54,696 nt of DNA from Flavobacteriia bacterium (GTDB taxonomy: Bacteria > Bacteroidota > Bacteroidia > Flavobacteriales_D > Crocinitomicaceae). The notes beneath the pieces were generated by a model, which had not been told where the DNA came from, ran no database searches, and was given only the letters and a program-made list of their open reading frames with translations. Each line of letters starts with the position of its first letter. Within the stretch, counting starts at the first letter, position 1. This document shows, piece after piece, positions 20,601 through 29,391 of the stretch. The stretch is from positions 1-54,696 of the forward strand of contig CANGOF010000005.1 of assembly GCA_947455515.1 (NCBI GenBank). Reading direction: 5' to 3'. The position numbers and the translations under genes were made by a program.

Positions 20601-23600
20601 TTTCTAACTTAGAAAAGGGTGAATATTCCAATTTTTATATTCAAGTGAAAGGGTGTGTATCTTCAACAAATACTTCAAAAATTATTTTAACCGAACCTAT
20701 AACACCAATAATTTCAAAAGGAATTTTCTCTAACCCTACAAATTGTATATTAAAAGACGGAGTAATTGAAATAAATGGATTAATGAAAGGTACTAATTAT
20801 ACTTTGAATTATTCTAAAGATGGAAATGATACCCAAAATGATATTTTAGCAGATAATAATGGAACAATTAAAATTGGAAATTTAGAACCTGCAACGTATA
20901 AAGATTTTAAAGTAAGTACATTAAATTGCGTATCCAATGTACTTAATGAAACAATAACATTAACAAATCCAGTAACTTTAAATATTAGTTTAGGTGGTGC
21001 AACTAATACTACGAATTGTACAAAAGATGATGGTACAATTCAGATAAAAGGTTTGGATGCAAATTCTACCTACGATTATAACTTTACTGAAAATGGGTCA
21101 AATATTGGATCAACAATAACTACTGATGTGAATGGAAACGCAACTTTCACTGGGCTGGAAGCAGGAGTTTATTCTAACTTTATATTTACTTCAAAAGGTT
21201 GTAATTCAAACATTTTATTAAATGAGGTTCAAATTAATACGCCGAGTCAACCAGTATTTTCTATAGTAGGTTCGGTAAATCCTACTAAATGTAATTCGAA
21301 TGATGGTTTTATTACTTTAAAATCATCTGGATCAAATTCAGATTATACTGTGAATTTTAGTAAAAATGATGGAGATAACACGTTTGATACCAAATCCGTT
21401 GGCAATATCATTATTCTGTCGAATTTAGGAGAGGGTAATTACAGTGATTTTTCTATAAATTTAGCTGGATGTTTATCTAAAGTAGATACTACATTAATCA
21501 AACTTGTTGAACCAGCAATTCAAACTATTTCTATACTTAAAAGCTTAAATCCTTCGACGTGTAATAGTAATGATGGTGAAATAACTATTGGAGGATTAAC
21601 TAAGTCTTCTAATTACATCTTACATTTTATTAAAAACAAATATTCTATAGATACAAATATAACTTCAAATGAGAATGGTAGTATTGTTATTTCAAATTTA
21701 GAAATTGCTGACTACACTCAATTTAGTGTGGATGCAAATGATTGTAGCTCAAACACAATCTTCGATACTATTTCCTTTGTAAATCCAATTAAAAATATTA
21801 TTTCTAAAGAAAGTGTAAACAACACTTCTAATTGCCAATTAAATGATGGAGCAATAGCTTTAAAAGGAACTCAGTCAGGTAAAACTTACCAAGTAACTTA
21901 TTTAAAAGATGACGTTACATATGAAACTGAAATTATTGCATCAAATAAAGGAATAATAAATTTAACAAACCTTAGTACAGGTGAGTATTCGTTATTTAAA
22001 GTATCAATTGGTGGATGTATTTCCAATGAATTGAATGAAATCATTAAAATATCTTCTCCTTTAAGCCCATCTTTCACAATTAAAAATCAAGTTTCACCAT
22101 CTACTTGTGGAGGTATTGAAGGTAAAATAGAACTTGCTATAGAAATGGATAATAACTATATTGTTAATTATACCAAAAATGGTTTCTATACTACCAAAAC
22201 AATAACTTCTATAAATAAATCAATCATCATTGATAATTTAGATCAAGCAACTTATTCAAATTTCTATATAACTTCTAATGGCTGTTCATCAACTACTAAT
22301 AATTCTACAGTTAAATTAAAAGAACCTACTCCTGAGATAATATCAATAAAAGAGTTTTCAAATCCGAATACTTGCTTAAGTAACGATGGGAAAATTCAGT
22401 TAAAAGGAATGGAAAGTTCAAGTAATTACACATTGAATTATACTAAAAATGGAAATGTTATAACAAATAGTTTAAATTCCTCATCAAAAGGTGAATTAGA
22501 AATAATTAATTTAGAAGCTGCATTATACTCTAACTTTACTGTTCAAAAAAACAATTGTATATCAAATACTGTTTCAGATGTTATAACCATCAATGATCCA
22601 AGTTCACCAAAATTAATTTTAGGAAATTCAATCTCACCTACTATTTGTAACGGAAACGATGGCTTGATTGAATTCAAAGGTTTAGAGAAAAATTTAGAGT
22701 ATACACTTACATACCAATCTACATCTGGAAATTCTATTAACAAAATTAGTTCTTCAACTAATGGAACTTTAGCATTATTAAACTTGAAACCTGGTGTTTA
22801 TTCAACCTTCTCTGTTACCTATAATGATTGTCAATCCAATATAGTTTCTGATGTTGTATCGTTAACAAACTCATCCATTCCAGCGTTTAAATTAGGGGCT
22901 GTAACATCTCCCTCTACATGTTCAAGTTGTAATGGACAAATACAATTAACTGGATTAATTAAAAACAATACTTATACAGCTACTTACAAAAGAAATGATG
23001 AAATTGAAAGTAGAGATTTTACTACAGACAATAGTGGAGATGGATTTATAAGTTCATTATCAGAAGGTATATATACTGAATTAGCAGTTTCTCAGAACAC
23101 GTGTCAATCGCCAAGTCTTGAAAACAAAATTGTGATCACAGCAAAACCTTCAAGTTCCTCATCATCATGTAAAAACATTCTTGTAAACATTGAAGAAAAC
23201 GGTGTGAAAAATGTAACTTGTTCAGGTATTAATGATGGAACTATCACTTTTACTATTTCAAATGGCTCTTCAAATAACTTATACAGAATTCGTAAGAAAA
23301 ATTACAATGGTACATTTACTGTGGTAACTTTCCCTGCATATTCACCTGTAGGTAACTTAGAAAATGAAATTAAAACTGTAACAGTTGGTGGTTTAGGAAT
23401 AGGAGAATATGATTTATATGCGTTTTGCAATGAAGACCCTACAAAATACAATACTAAATATTTTACAATAGGTAAAGACATTTGTACAGGGCCAATTTCA
23501 TATACATGTGAAGGATTACAAGTTGCTTTGAATAAATCAGATATTGTTCCAGCTTCTTGTAATTCAGACAATGATGGATCAATATTATTTACTGTTTCTG

Positions 23601-25096
23601 GAGGATTTCCTAAAAACGTATACAGAATTCGCAAGAAAAATAGCGACGGATCTTTTACAGTAGTTACAACTCCAACATTCGCTCCTATAAATAATATTAG
23701 CAACGAAATTAAAGAGGTAATTGTAACCAATCTTGCAATGGGAGATTACGATTTATACGTATACTGTGCAAATGATGCGAATAAATACAAATCCTTGACT
23801 TTCACTATTGGCAAAACAAAATGTACCTTAGTTAAAACAGATATGATAGCTTATTATCCATTCAAAGGAAATGCAAAAGATGAAAGTGGAAATAATCACG
23901 ATGCTATTACTAATTGTGTGGATTTAACGATGGATAATTATAACGATCCAAAAGGTGCTTATTTATTAGATGGAATAAATGATAATATTTCTGTAAAAAA
24001 CTTAGTAGATATTGACACGCTAAAAGGATACACTTATTCTATCTGGTATAAATTAACTGAACTACCTAAAAATGATGGGTCTACCCTATTAAGTATGCCT
24101 AACGGGAATGGAACAAATCGATTAGATTTAAGTATAGATGCGGATGGAGTAATATCCTATAATTTTGGAAATGGTTCATCTTCTAAATCTATTAGAAGTG
24201 CAATTGTTTCAACATTAAACAACTGGAACCACATAACCATTACACATGATAATAAATCAAATTCATTTTACTACAATGGTAAATTAATTGCTTCAAGTGA
24301 TGCGTATGCATTATCAAATAATACAAATGATTTGGTGATTGGTTACATAGGTAATGACAAAACTGTAAAAGCTTCTGTGGATGAAATTAGAGTATATAAA
24401 CGGGCAATTACTGAAACTGAAGTTCAAACAATTTACTTAAATGAAGCTGTTGAAAACTGTGCTGGTATTCGCTTAAGTATTGACACAAAGAGTCAAGCAC
24501 ACACATTGACTTTTACAGTTTTAAATGGTTCAGCAAATAACAAATATCGATTACGTAAAAAGAACGATAATGGAGTATTCGTTAGTGTTTACACACCTAC
24601 TTACTTATCCTTAAACAATATTATAGGCGAAACAAAAACAATGACGATTACAGATTTAACGGATGGTATTTATGATATTTATGCATATTGTGGTACAGAC
24701 GGAACAAAATACCAAGGATACCAATTTGTGATTAGCAATGGTGCAAAAATGATTCAAACAGTAACAACACCAAATGGAACAATCAAATATGTGGAAGAAA
24801 AACAATTAACAGAAGAATATGCAGGTATAAATGAAAACGAAAATGCAGTAGAATCTAAGTTTACAATTTATCCTAACCCAACAGATAATTTTGTTTATAT
24901 ATCTGCTGAAGAAGGAGAAATAATAAAATTTGTTAGAGTTTATAATACTTCAGGACAATTAGTATATGAAGGAATACGTGCAGAAGATAATTTAGAAAAA
25001 TGCATCAATGTTTCAAGTTGGTCATCTGGAAATTACGTTCTTGAAATTTTCTTGGAAAACAAGCCAAGCGTACGAAAAAACTTTATTTTAAAATAA
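17693..25096 (+). CDS. Giant secreted repeat protein with LamG domain and T9SS type A sorting signal
   Basis: This is a 2467-aa exported protein. It has an N-terminal signal peptide (hydrophobic SFLLSLIFFSPIAFG, cut near QKIKN), a cysteine-containing N-domain to ~189, then 18 tandem repeats of ~91 residues (190 to ~1820). Two ~106-residue repeats of another type follow (Cys1826-Cys1931, Cys1939-Cys2044), then a LamG/concanavalin-like domain (~2050-2250), a third, diverged copy of the second repeat type (~2256-2350), and a T9SS type A C-terminal domain (~2390-2467) opening FTIYPNPTDNF. Each 91-residue unit has a cysteine near its start, usually followed by DG-x-I or NG-x-I, and a second cysteine near residue 72, suggesting one disulphide per unit. 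The pattern resembles SprB repeats of gliding adhesins, though homology is untested. It is probably a filamentous adhesin or matrix protein tied to the surrounding polysaccharide genes. Confidence 0.93.
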   Translation: MIKFLQTFKSLSKKNLVKNSFLLSLIFFSPIAFGQKIKNESSVCGSIKVTPYKEFKVSNSFSCTEQKALTSCQAQIETEDGFTHISSVIIHSKTGAKYQGSCKTTKGVNFIIFDALPDLGIGEKYTVESSYKSNLYKNNDGKDNANGVDSEIEDQSSKKINITFTAKCAGLANKSTISNSCIFNTKPCITKGSVLSPTFCNGKDGYIKINGLLSSKNYKVNYLKNGVQLSVNINSDALGVITINNLSSGVYTSINVNLGSLTSNTLADKITLTNPSLKTISKGTFTSPSICGGTDGNILINGFNNNTVYGINYTKNGIVQNSMYTSSATGIISIPNLSIGEYTNFFATLNECKTNVIIDKIALVNPVLKTITKSTFVSPTTCGGTNGSIALAGFNNLTNYKVYYTKNGVQTSLALTSNSTGIIVVSNLSSGEYTNFYATLNGCTTNTITDKITLIDPVLKGITKGTVTSPTTCAGTNGSILINGLNANTTYNLTFTKNNQTTNVTIKSSTAGVLTLSNLSAGEYSNLNTSLLNCNTNTITEKITLVNPPLKNIAKGTFVSPKSCSSKDGSINLTGFTSNTNYDITYTKNGVNTISNITSTSSGIISITGLNAAEYSNFTGSMNGCNTNTIVEKITLVNPTSPTITKGNIISPSACNAFDGSIQLNGLIKNSIYSITYSKNNVTSSASSTTSANGLLTISNLGAGEYSNIYVTLGGCMSNLISDKISLTNPAIPSLTKGNVVNTSSCSQKDGSIEIKGFDNSKSYVLNYKKDGIDFKVQQTSSTTGIIKLTNLETANYSNFYTTVKACNSNIITENIAIINPINITLAIEKITNTTSCTIKDGAIQLNGLGINTSYSCKYTKNNVNSSVIINSNGAGIASLQNLEAGEYSNLYVAINGCVSNTISDKITIATPSIPTFTLNESTSPSKCLTNDGVINFSTSALNSEHIISYSKNGVNTSNTINSENSVLILSNLEKGEYSNFYIQVKGCVSSTNTSKIILTEPITPIISKGIFSNPTNCILKDGVIEINGLMKGTNYTLNYSKDGNDTQNDILADNNGTIKIGNLEPATYKDFKVSTLNCVSNVLNETITLTNPVTLNISLGGATNTTNCTKDDGTIQIKGLDANSTYDYNFTENGSNIGSTITTDVNGNATFTGLEAGVYSNFIFTSKGCNSNILLNEVQINTPSQPVFSIVGSVNPTKCNSNDGFITLKSSGSNSDYTVNFSKNDGDNTFDTKSVGNIIILSNLGEGNYSDFSINLAGCLSKVDTTLIKLVEPAIQTISILKSLNPSTCNSNDGEITIGGLTKSSNYILHFIKNKYSIDTNITSNENGSIVISNLEIADYTQFSVDANDCSSNTIFDTISFVNPIKNIISKESVNNTSNCQLNDGAIALKGTQSGKTYQVTYLKDDVTYETEIIASNKGIINLTNLSTGEYSLFKVSIGGCISNELNEIIKISSPLSPSFTIKNQVSPSTCGGIEGKIELAIEMDNNYIVNYTKNGFYTTKTITSINKSIIIDNLDQATYSNFYITSNGCSSTTNNSTVKLKEPTPEIISIKEFSNPNTCLSNDGKIQLKGMESSSNYTLNYTKNGNVITNSLNSSSKGELEIINLEAALYSNFTVQKNNCISNTVSDVITINDPSSPKLILGNSISPTICNGNDGLIEFKGLEKNLEYTLTYQSTSGNSINKISSSTNGTLALLNLKPGVYSTFSVTYNDCQSNIVSDVVSLTNSSIPAFKLGAVTSPSTCSSCNGQIQLTGLIKNNTYTATYKRNDEIESRDFTTDNSGDGFISSLSEGIYTELAVSQNTCQSPSLENKIVITAKPSSSSSSCKNILVNIEENGVKNVTCSGINDGTITFTISNGSSNNLYRIRKKNYNGTFTVVTFPAYSPVGNLENEIKTVTVGGLGIGEYDLYAFCNEDPTKYNTKYFTIGKDICTGPISYTCEGLQVALNKSDIVPASCNSDNDGSILFTVSGGFPKNVYRIRKKNSDGSFTVVTTPTFAPINNISNEIKEVIVTNLAMGDYDLYVYCANDANKYKSLTFTIGKTKCTLVKTDMIAYYPFKGNAKDESGNNHDAITNCVDLTMDNYNDPKGAYLLDGINDNISVKNLVDIDTLKGYTYSIWYKLTELPKNDGSTLLSMPNGNGTNRLDLSIDADGVISYNFGNGSSSKSIRSAIVSTLNNWNHITITHDNKSNSFYYNGKLIASSDAYALSNNTNDLVIGYIGNDKTVKASVDEIRVYKRAITETEVQTIYLNEAVENCAGIRLSIDTKSQAHTLTFTVLNGSANNKYRLRKKNDNGVFVSVYTPTYLSLNNIIGETKTMTITDLTDGIYDIYAYCGTDGTKYQGYQFVISNGAKMIQTVTTPNGTIKYVEEKQLTEEYAGINENENAVESKFTIYPNPTDNFVYISAEEGEIIKFVRVYNTSGQLVYEGIRAEDNLEKCINVSSWSSGNYVLEIFLENKPSVRKNFILK
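18260..23157 (+). repeat. 18 tandem ~273-bp coding repeats
   Basis: Eighteen units of about 91 codons follow each other without linkers. A typical unit opens TKGTFTSPTTC, has [DN]G-S-I about five residues after the cysteine, a Y-x3-YTKNG turn mid-unit, S-x-LSAGEYSNF, a second cysteine in NGC, and closes ITLVNP. Units 1-6 are most alike; later units (for example 12 and 15) are shortened by one or two residues and more diverged. DNA identity between units is modest, so this is old expansion with drift rather than a recent copy-number burst. Confidence 0.92.
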
Positions 25097-25134
25097 ACAA
25101 AAAAAGCAGGATAAACATCCTGCTTTTTTTGTTT
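25095..25134 (+). terminator. Rho-independent terminator after the giant surface-protein gene
   Basis: This is an 18-bp perfect stem with a four-base AAAC loop, built on AAAAAAAGCAGGAT and its complement ATCCTGCTTTTTTT. The left arm begins inside the stop codon at 25094-25096. The T-run forms the right arm. Symmetry means it could also stop transcription on the other strand. Confidence 0.9.
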
Positions 25135-25240
25135 AATAAAGTAAACGTATGATTATATAATAAGGTATTTTAGCTAACAATATTTTTTTTTACGTATATT
25201 CGCTTAATTATAAACGCATTGGAAATAAACAAATAAATTA

Positions 25241-25263
25241 GTTAGCACTTAAAAGTGATTAAC
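25241..25263. promoter_or_regulatory. Short imperfect palindrome before the DUF1972 glycosyltransferase
   Basis: An imperfect dyad centred on CACTTAAAAGTG, flanked by GTTA and TAAC, lies 12 bases before the ATG at 25275. It could be an operator or a 5' leader hairpin. The upstream stretch 25135-25240 has a weak -7-like TATATTCG near 25195 and nothing else recognizable. Confidence 0.3.
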
Positions 25264-25274
25264 TTTAATTAATA

Positions 25275-26492
25275 ATGAAAGCTAAAAAAAGAATTGCAAT
25301 TATTGGATCGGTTGGTGTACCTGCTACCTATGGTGGTTTTGAGACACTTACCGAACATTTAGTTGATAATTTAGCTGAACAATACGACATTACGGTGTAT
25401 TGTTCAGGTAAGAAATATCCAAAAGAAAAACGTTTGTCTCAATATAAAGGAGCTAAATTAATTTACGTTCCATTAGATGCAAATGGTTTTCAAAGTATAG
25501 CGTACGATGCAATTTCCATCTTTCATGCAGTATTTCGTTCGGATGTTTTACTCATTTTAGGTGTAGCAGGATCATGGATGTTACCATTTGTAAAATATTT
25601 CACCAAGAAAAAAATTATTATATCGATTGATGGTGTAGAATGGAAGCGTGATAAATGGAATCGAATCGTTCAATGGTATTTATTTTGGGCAGAAAAAATT
25701 GCAGTAAAATATTCACATATTGACATATCTGACAACGAATCTATTCAAGATTATACTGCAATGCGTTATGGATCATTAAGTCGTATTATTGAATATGGAG
25801 CTGATCATACCATGAAGGTTACTCCAACAGAAGAGGATAAAATTGAATTCCCTTTTTTAAACAAACCCTATGCGTTTAAAGTATGCCGTATTGAGCCAGA
25901 GAATAATGTGCACGAAGTACTGGAAGCATTTATGGAATTACCAGAACATACTTTAGTAATGGTAGGTAACTGGAACAACAGTGAATTTGGAAAATTCTTT
26001 AGAAATAAATGTTTGGACTATGAAAATATCATCCTATTAGACCCAATCTATGACCAAAGAAAACTAGATGCGCTTAGAGGTAATGCGTCTATTTATATAC
26101 ACGGACATTCTGCAGGAGGAACGAATCCATCACTTGTTGAAGCAATGTATTTAGGCTTGCCAATTATGGCGTTTAATGTTTCTTATAATCGTAAAACAAC
26201 CGAAGAAAAAGCACTCTATTTTAAAAATCAATTTGATTTAATTGATTTAGTTGAAGAAACTTCCGAAGAAACCTTAAGAGAAGTAGGTGTTCAAATGGAT
26301 GAGATTGCAAAAAGAAGATATACTTGGAAAACCATTGCAATTAAATACAGCGCGCTTTTTGAAGAAGTTATGTCTATCAAAAAGAAAGGAGACATTTCTT
26401 CCAATACTAAAAAAATGGATGATGAAAAATTATTAGAATTAAATATCGCACATTTAAAACACCAAAAGAATTTTTACGATCCAAAAAAATAA
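25275..26492 (+). CDS. DUF1972 glycosyltransferase (rhamnosyltransferase-like)
   Basis: This is a 405-aa GT-B glycosyltransferase with the N-terminal DUF1972 domain, recognized by RIAIIGSVGVPATYGGFETL. The C-terminal half contains KVCRIEPENNVHEVLEAF and the donor-site region HGHSAGGTNPSLVEAMYLGLP. Family members often transfer rhamnose or related deoxysugars during surface polysaccharide synthesis, but the sugar here is unknown. It stands after the giant surface-protein gene and its terminator, and two bases before the WecA/MraY-type gene, forming the second block of polysaccharide genes. Confidence 0.9.
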   Translation: MKAKKRIAIIGSVGVPATYGGFETLTEHLVDNLAEQYDITVYCSGKKYPKEKRLSQYKGAKLIYVPLDANGFQSIAYDAISIFHAVFRSDVLLILGVAGSWMLPFVKYFTKKKIIISIDGVEWKRDKWNRIVQWYLFWAEKIAVKYSHIDISDNESIQDYTAMRYGSLSRIIEYGADHTMKVTPTEEDKIEFPFLNKPYAFKVCRIEPENNVHEVLEAFMELPEHTLVMVGNWNNSEFGKFFRNKCLDYENIILLDPIYDQRKLDALRGNASIYIHGHSAGGTNPSLVEAMYLGLPIMAFNVSYNRKTTEEKALYFKNQFDLIDLVEETSEETLREVGVQMDEIAKRRYTWKTIAIKYSALFEEVMSIKKKGDISSNTKKMDDEKLLELNIAHLKHQKNFYDPKK

Positions 26493-26494
26493 AA

Positions 26495-27583
26495 ATGAAC
26501 ACAAATTATATCATATTAGTAATTTCTCCTCTAATCGCACTGGTTTTAGTTTTAGTTCTAACACCATTTGTAAGAAAAATTGCTTTTAAATTTAATTTTG
26601 TAGACAAACCAAATTATAGAAAATCACACTTTACCGCTATACCGCTAATAGGTGGGTTCATGGTTTTTTTATGTTCGACGATAGCGTTAACGATTTCAAA
26701 AATGTACGACCCAGATTTTAATCAAATCTCTCCGCTCATTATTGGTTCATTTATATTATTAGTAATGGGTATAATAGATGATAAAGTAAATCTTCGCGCT
26801 TCTTTAAAACTAATAATTCAACTTGGAATCGCTGTGTTTGTTTACTTTTCAGGTATAAAAATCGAATCCTTATTTGGTATTTTAGGAATTAATGAAATAC
26901 CTGAATTTTTAAAGTTTATTTTAACCGTTTTAATTATTACTGGTACTGTAAACGCATTTAATCTTTCGGATGGAATTGATGGATTAGCAGGTGGGTTAGC
27001 AATTATCGGGTTTACTTCCTTTTCAATTATTGCTTTAGTTCACCAACAATATCTTTTCGCTTCTTTATTCTTAACTATTATCGGAGCACTTATAGGATTC
27101 TTAAAATATAATCTCAGTAAAAAGAGTAAAATATTCATGGGAGATGCAGGATCACTATTTCTTGGTTATATCTTAGTAGTTTCTGGTATTATGTTAATTC
27201 AAGAAGCAACAAACACACCTGACATCACTCGAACATTATCTACAGTGATCGGTGTACTAATTCTACCTGTAATTGACTCAATACGAGTGTACCGTAAGCG
27301 AATTCAAAAAGGTTTTAGTCCTTTTAGAGCAGATAAAACACATTTACACCACTTATTATTAGGACTAAAATTAGATCACAAAAAAGCGACGCTTATCATT
27401 GTAATAACAGCAGTAACCTTATTATTAATTTCCTTATTTGCAGGGACCATTTTCTCAAATACAGCAACGATAATTTTATTATTGTTTTTATTTTCCGTTG
27501 TTTCTCGTTTCCTTTCCATGAACAATGAAATAAATGAATGGAGAAAAAAAATTCATGAATTAGAAAACGATACCAATCGATAA
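26495..27583 (+). CDS. Undecaprenyl-phosphate sugar-1-phosphate transferase (WecA/MraY family)
   Basis: This is an integral membrane enzyme of 362 aa that starts lipid-linked oligosaccharide assembly by moving a sugar-1-phosphate (commonly GlcNAc-1-P) onto undecaprenyl phosphate. Family motifs are VDKPNYRKSHFTAIPLIGG near the N-terminus, GIIDDK (~92-97) with the conserved aspartate pair, NAFNLSDGIDGLAGG (~152-166), IFMGDAGSLFLGY, and the HLHH cytoplasmic loop typical of WecA rather than MraY. About ten membrane segments are visible. It is probably the priming enzyme for the polysaccharide encoded from 5495 on. The end leads into ung with a six-base gap. Confidence 0.92.
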   Translation: MNTNYIILVISPLIALVLVLVLTPFVRKIAFKFNFVDKPNYRKSHFTAIPLIGGFMVFLCSTIALTISKMYDPDFNQISPLIIGSFILLVMGIIDDKVNLRASLKLIIQLGIAVFVYFSGIKIESLFGILGINEIPEFLKFILTVLIITGTVNAFNLSDGIDGLAGGLAIIGFTSFSIIALVHQQYLFASLFLTIIGALIGFLKYNLSKKSKIFMGDAGSLFLGYILVVSGIMLIQEATNTPDITRTLSTVIGVLILPVIDSIRVYRKRIQKGFSPFRADKTHLHHLLLGLKLDHKKATLIIVITAVTLLLISLFAGTIFSNTATIILLLFLFSVVSRFLSMNNEINEWRKKIHELENDTNR

Positions 27584-27589
27584 CAACTC

Positions 27590-28270
27590 ATGTTTTCCAA
27601 AATTCATCCAAGTTGGAATCGTTTTTTTGACAACGAAAAAAAACAACCTTATTTTCAACATTTACTTCAAAGTATAGAAAATCGTTTTGAAAATTCAATT
27701 GTTTTCCCTAAAAAGGAAAATGTTTTTCGAGTATTTGAATCCGATTGGAATGAAATAAATGTAGTAATAATAGGACAAGACCCCTACCCGACTTTCGGGT
27801 ATGCGAACGGTTTGAGTTTCTCAGTAAATCCAAATATTTATCCTTATCCTAAAAGCCTGCTTCATATTTTTAGAGAAATAAAATTAGAATATCCAGCTTT
27901 CGAACCTGAAAATGGCGATTTAAATCGTTGGATGTTTCAGGGAGTATTTTTATTAAATACATTGTTAACTGTAGAAAAAGGTCTTCCTTTAAGCCATAAA
28001 AATATTGGTTGGGAAATATTCACTAAAAAAGTAATTGAATATGTAAATTCAAATTGTCAAAACATCGTATACTTACTATGGGGTAAAAATGCACATACAA
28101 TTGATAAACAATTAAATAACAATCAAAGTCTTATTATTAAAACCTCTCATCCATCGCCATTAGGATATACGAAATCTGGTGTTGATTTTGTAGCATTTAA
28201 AAACAGTGGTCAATTTAAGCAATGTAACGACTATTTAATCTCTAATAACAAACCTCAAATTTTATGGTAA
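27590..28270 (+). CDS. ung: Uracil-DNA glycosylase, family 1 (variant active-site motif)
   Basis: This is a base-excision repair enzyme that removes uracil from DNA. The 226-aa protein keeps the catalytic aspartate and the thymine-excluding tyrosine in GQDPY (Asp64, Tyr66), the uracil-binding GLSFSV, LLWGKNA, and the second catalytic motif HPSPLG. The usual GQDPYHG reads GQDPYPTFG here: the histidine after the tyrosine is proline. The fourth motif ends G rather than the usual S. These departures do not remove key catalytic residues. It follows the polysaccharide genes by six bases but is functionally unrelated. Confidence 0.9.
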   Translation: MFSKIHPSWNRFFDNEKKQPYFQHLLQSIENRFENSIVFPKKENVFRVFESDWNEINVVIIGQDPYPTFGYANGLSFSVNPNIYPYPKSLLHIFREIKLEYPAFEPENGDLNRWMFQGVFLLNTLLTVEKGLPLSHKNIGWEIFTKKVIEYVNSNCQNIVYLLWGKNAHTIDKQLNNNQSLIIKTSHPSPLGYTKSGVDFVAFKNSGQFKQCNDYLISNNKPQILW

Positions 28271-28344
28271 TTTAATGAAATTAGTATCTTTACACTCATA
28301 AATAAAATGGAGGAAAAAGATTTTAATTAGAAAGCACAATTGCC

Positions 28345-29388
28345 ATGAGTAAAAATTTACAAAACGATTTAGTATTACGCGCCGCTAAAGGCGAAAACAT
28401 AGAACGTTATCCGGTTTGGCTAATGCGTCAAGCTGGTAGAATTTTACCTGAGTATCGTGCTGTTCGTAGTTCTCTTTCTGGTTTCAAAGAATTAGTTGAA
28501 ACACCTCGTTTTGCTGCTGAAGTTACAATTCAACCAGTAGATTTATTAGGAGTAGATGCAGCAATAATTTTTTCAGATATATTAGTTGTTCCGGAAGCAA
28601 TGGGATTAGAATATCAAATGATTGAATCTAAAGGACCATGGTTTGAAAAAACAATTAAAACGGAAGAGGATTTAAAATTTGCAGAAGTTGATTTTGACAT
28701 TGAAGACCGATTAGGGTACGTACTTGAAGCAATTAAACTTACAAATAACGAATTAAATGGTCGTGTACCTTTAATTGGATTTGCAGGTGCACCTTGGACC
28801 ATTTTCTGCTATATGATTGAGGGTCAAGGGTCTAAAACATTTTCTGAATCTCGAAAAATGCTATACACCAATCCTGTATTAGCCCATAAATTAATGGATC
28901 GAATTACAAAAGTTACAATAAAGTACCTTCAAGCTCAAGTGAAAGCAGGAGCACATATGTTACAAGTATTTGATTCTTGGGCAGGTATATTGGGCACTGA
29001 ACAATATGCAACATTTAGTATGCCTTATTTAAAACAAATCGCCGATGCAATTCAGGATGTTCCTTTAACTATTTTCTCCAAAGGAGCAATGAGTTCTTTA
29101 GAAGATATTGCAAATTTAGATTGCAATACTGTCGGTTTGGACTGGAACATGGATATCCCTGATTTTCGAAAAGTGATCGGAGAAAAAAGAACTATACAAG
29201 GAAATTTAGACCCTTGTGCGCTTTATAGTACACACGATGAAGTAAAACAACTTACGAATAAATTATTAGACTCATTTACAAGTAAACGCCACGTAGTTAA
29301 TCTTGGTCATGGAGTTTATCCTGATGTAGATCCTGAAAAAGTGAAAACTTTTATCCAAACAGTGAAAGACTACGCAATTAAATATTGA
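28345..29388 (+). CDS. hemE: Uroporphyrinogen decarboxylase
   Basis: This is the cytosolic haem-pathway enzyme that converts uroporphyrinogen III to coproporphyrinogen III by removing four carboxyl groups. The diagnostic N-terminal signature [17 protein letters not shown] is present. [20 protein letters not shown] and LQVFDSWAG, with its substrate-region aspartate, follow. Length (347 aa) is normal. A possible -7 element TATCTTTA lies near 28289, without a clear -33 box. It heads a tight run of genes (OmpA-type, Smr, yaaA, transglutaminase-like) separated by only a few bases, so these are probably cotranscribed. Confidence 0.97.
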   Translation: MSKNLQNDLVLRAAKGENIERYPVWLMRQAGRILPEYRAVRSSLSGFKELVETPRFAAEVTIQPVDLLGVDAAIIFSDILVVPEAMGLEYQMIESKGPWFEKTIKTEEDLKFAEVDFDIEDRLGYVLEAIKLTNNELNGRVPLIGFAGAPWTIFCYMIEGQGSKTFSESRKMLYTNPVLAHKLMDRITKVTIKYLQAQVKAGAHMLQVFDSWAGILGTEQYATFSMPYLKQIADAIQDVPLTIFSKGAMSSLEDIANLDCNTVGLDWNMDIPDFRKVIGEKRTIQGNLDPCALYSTHDEVKQLTNKLLDSFTSKRHVVNLGHGVYPDVDPEKVKTFIQTVKDYAIKY

Positions 29389-29391
29389 TTT

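Noticed and set aside
18260-23157. CRISPR or satellite DNA
   Set aside because: The 273-bp period is protein-coding with continuous frame and diverged codons, so it is protein repeat expansion.
23302-23730. 142-codon open frame on the minus strand within the giant adhesin gene
   Set aside because: It mirrors the repeated coding sequence on the plus strand and shows no independent signals.
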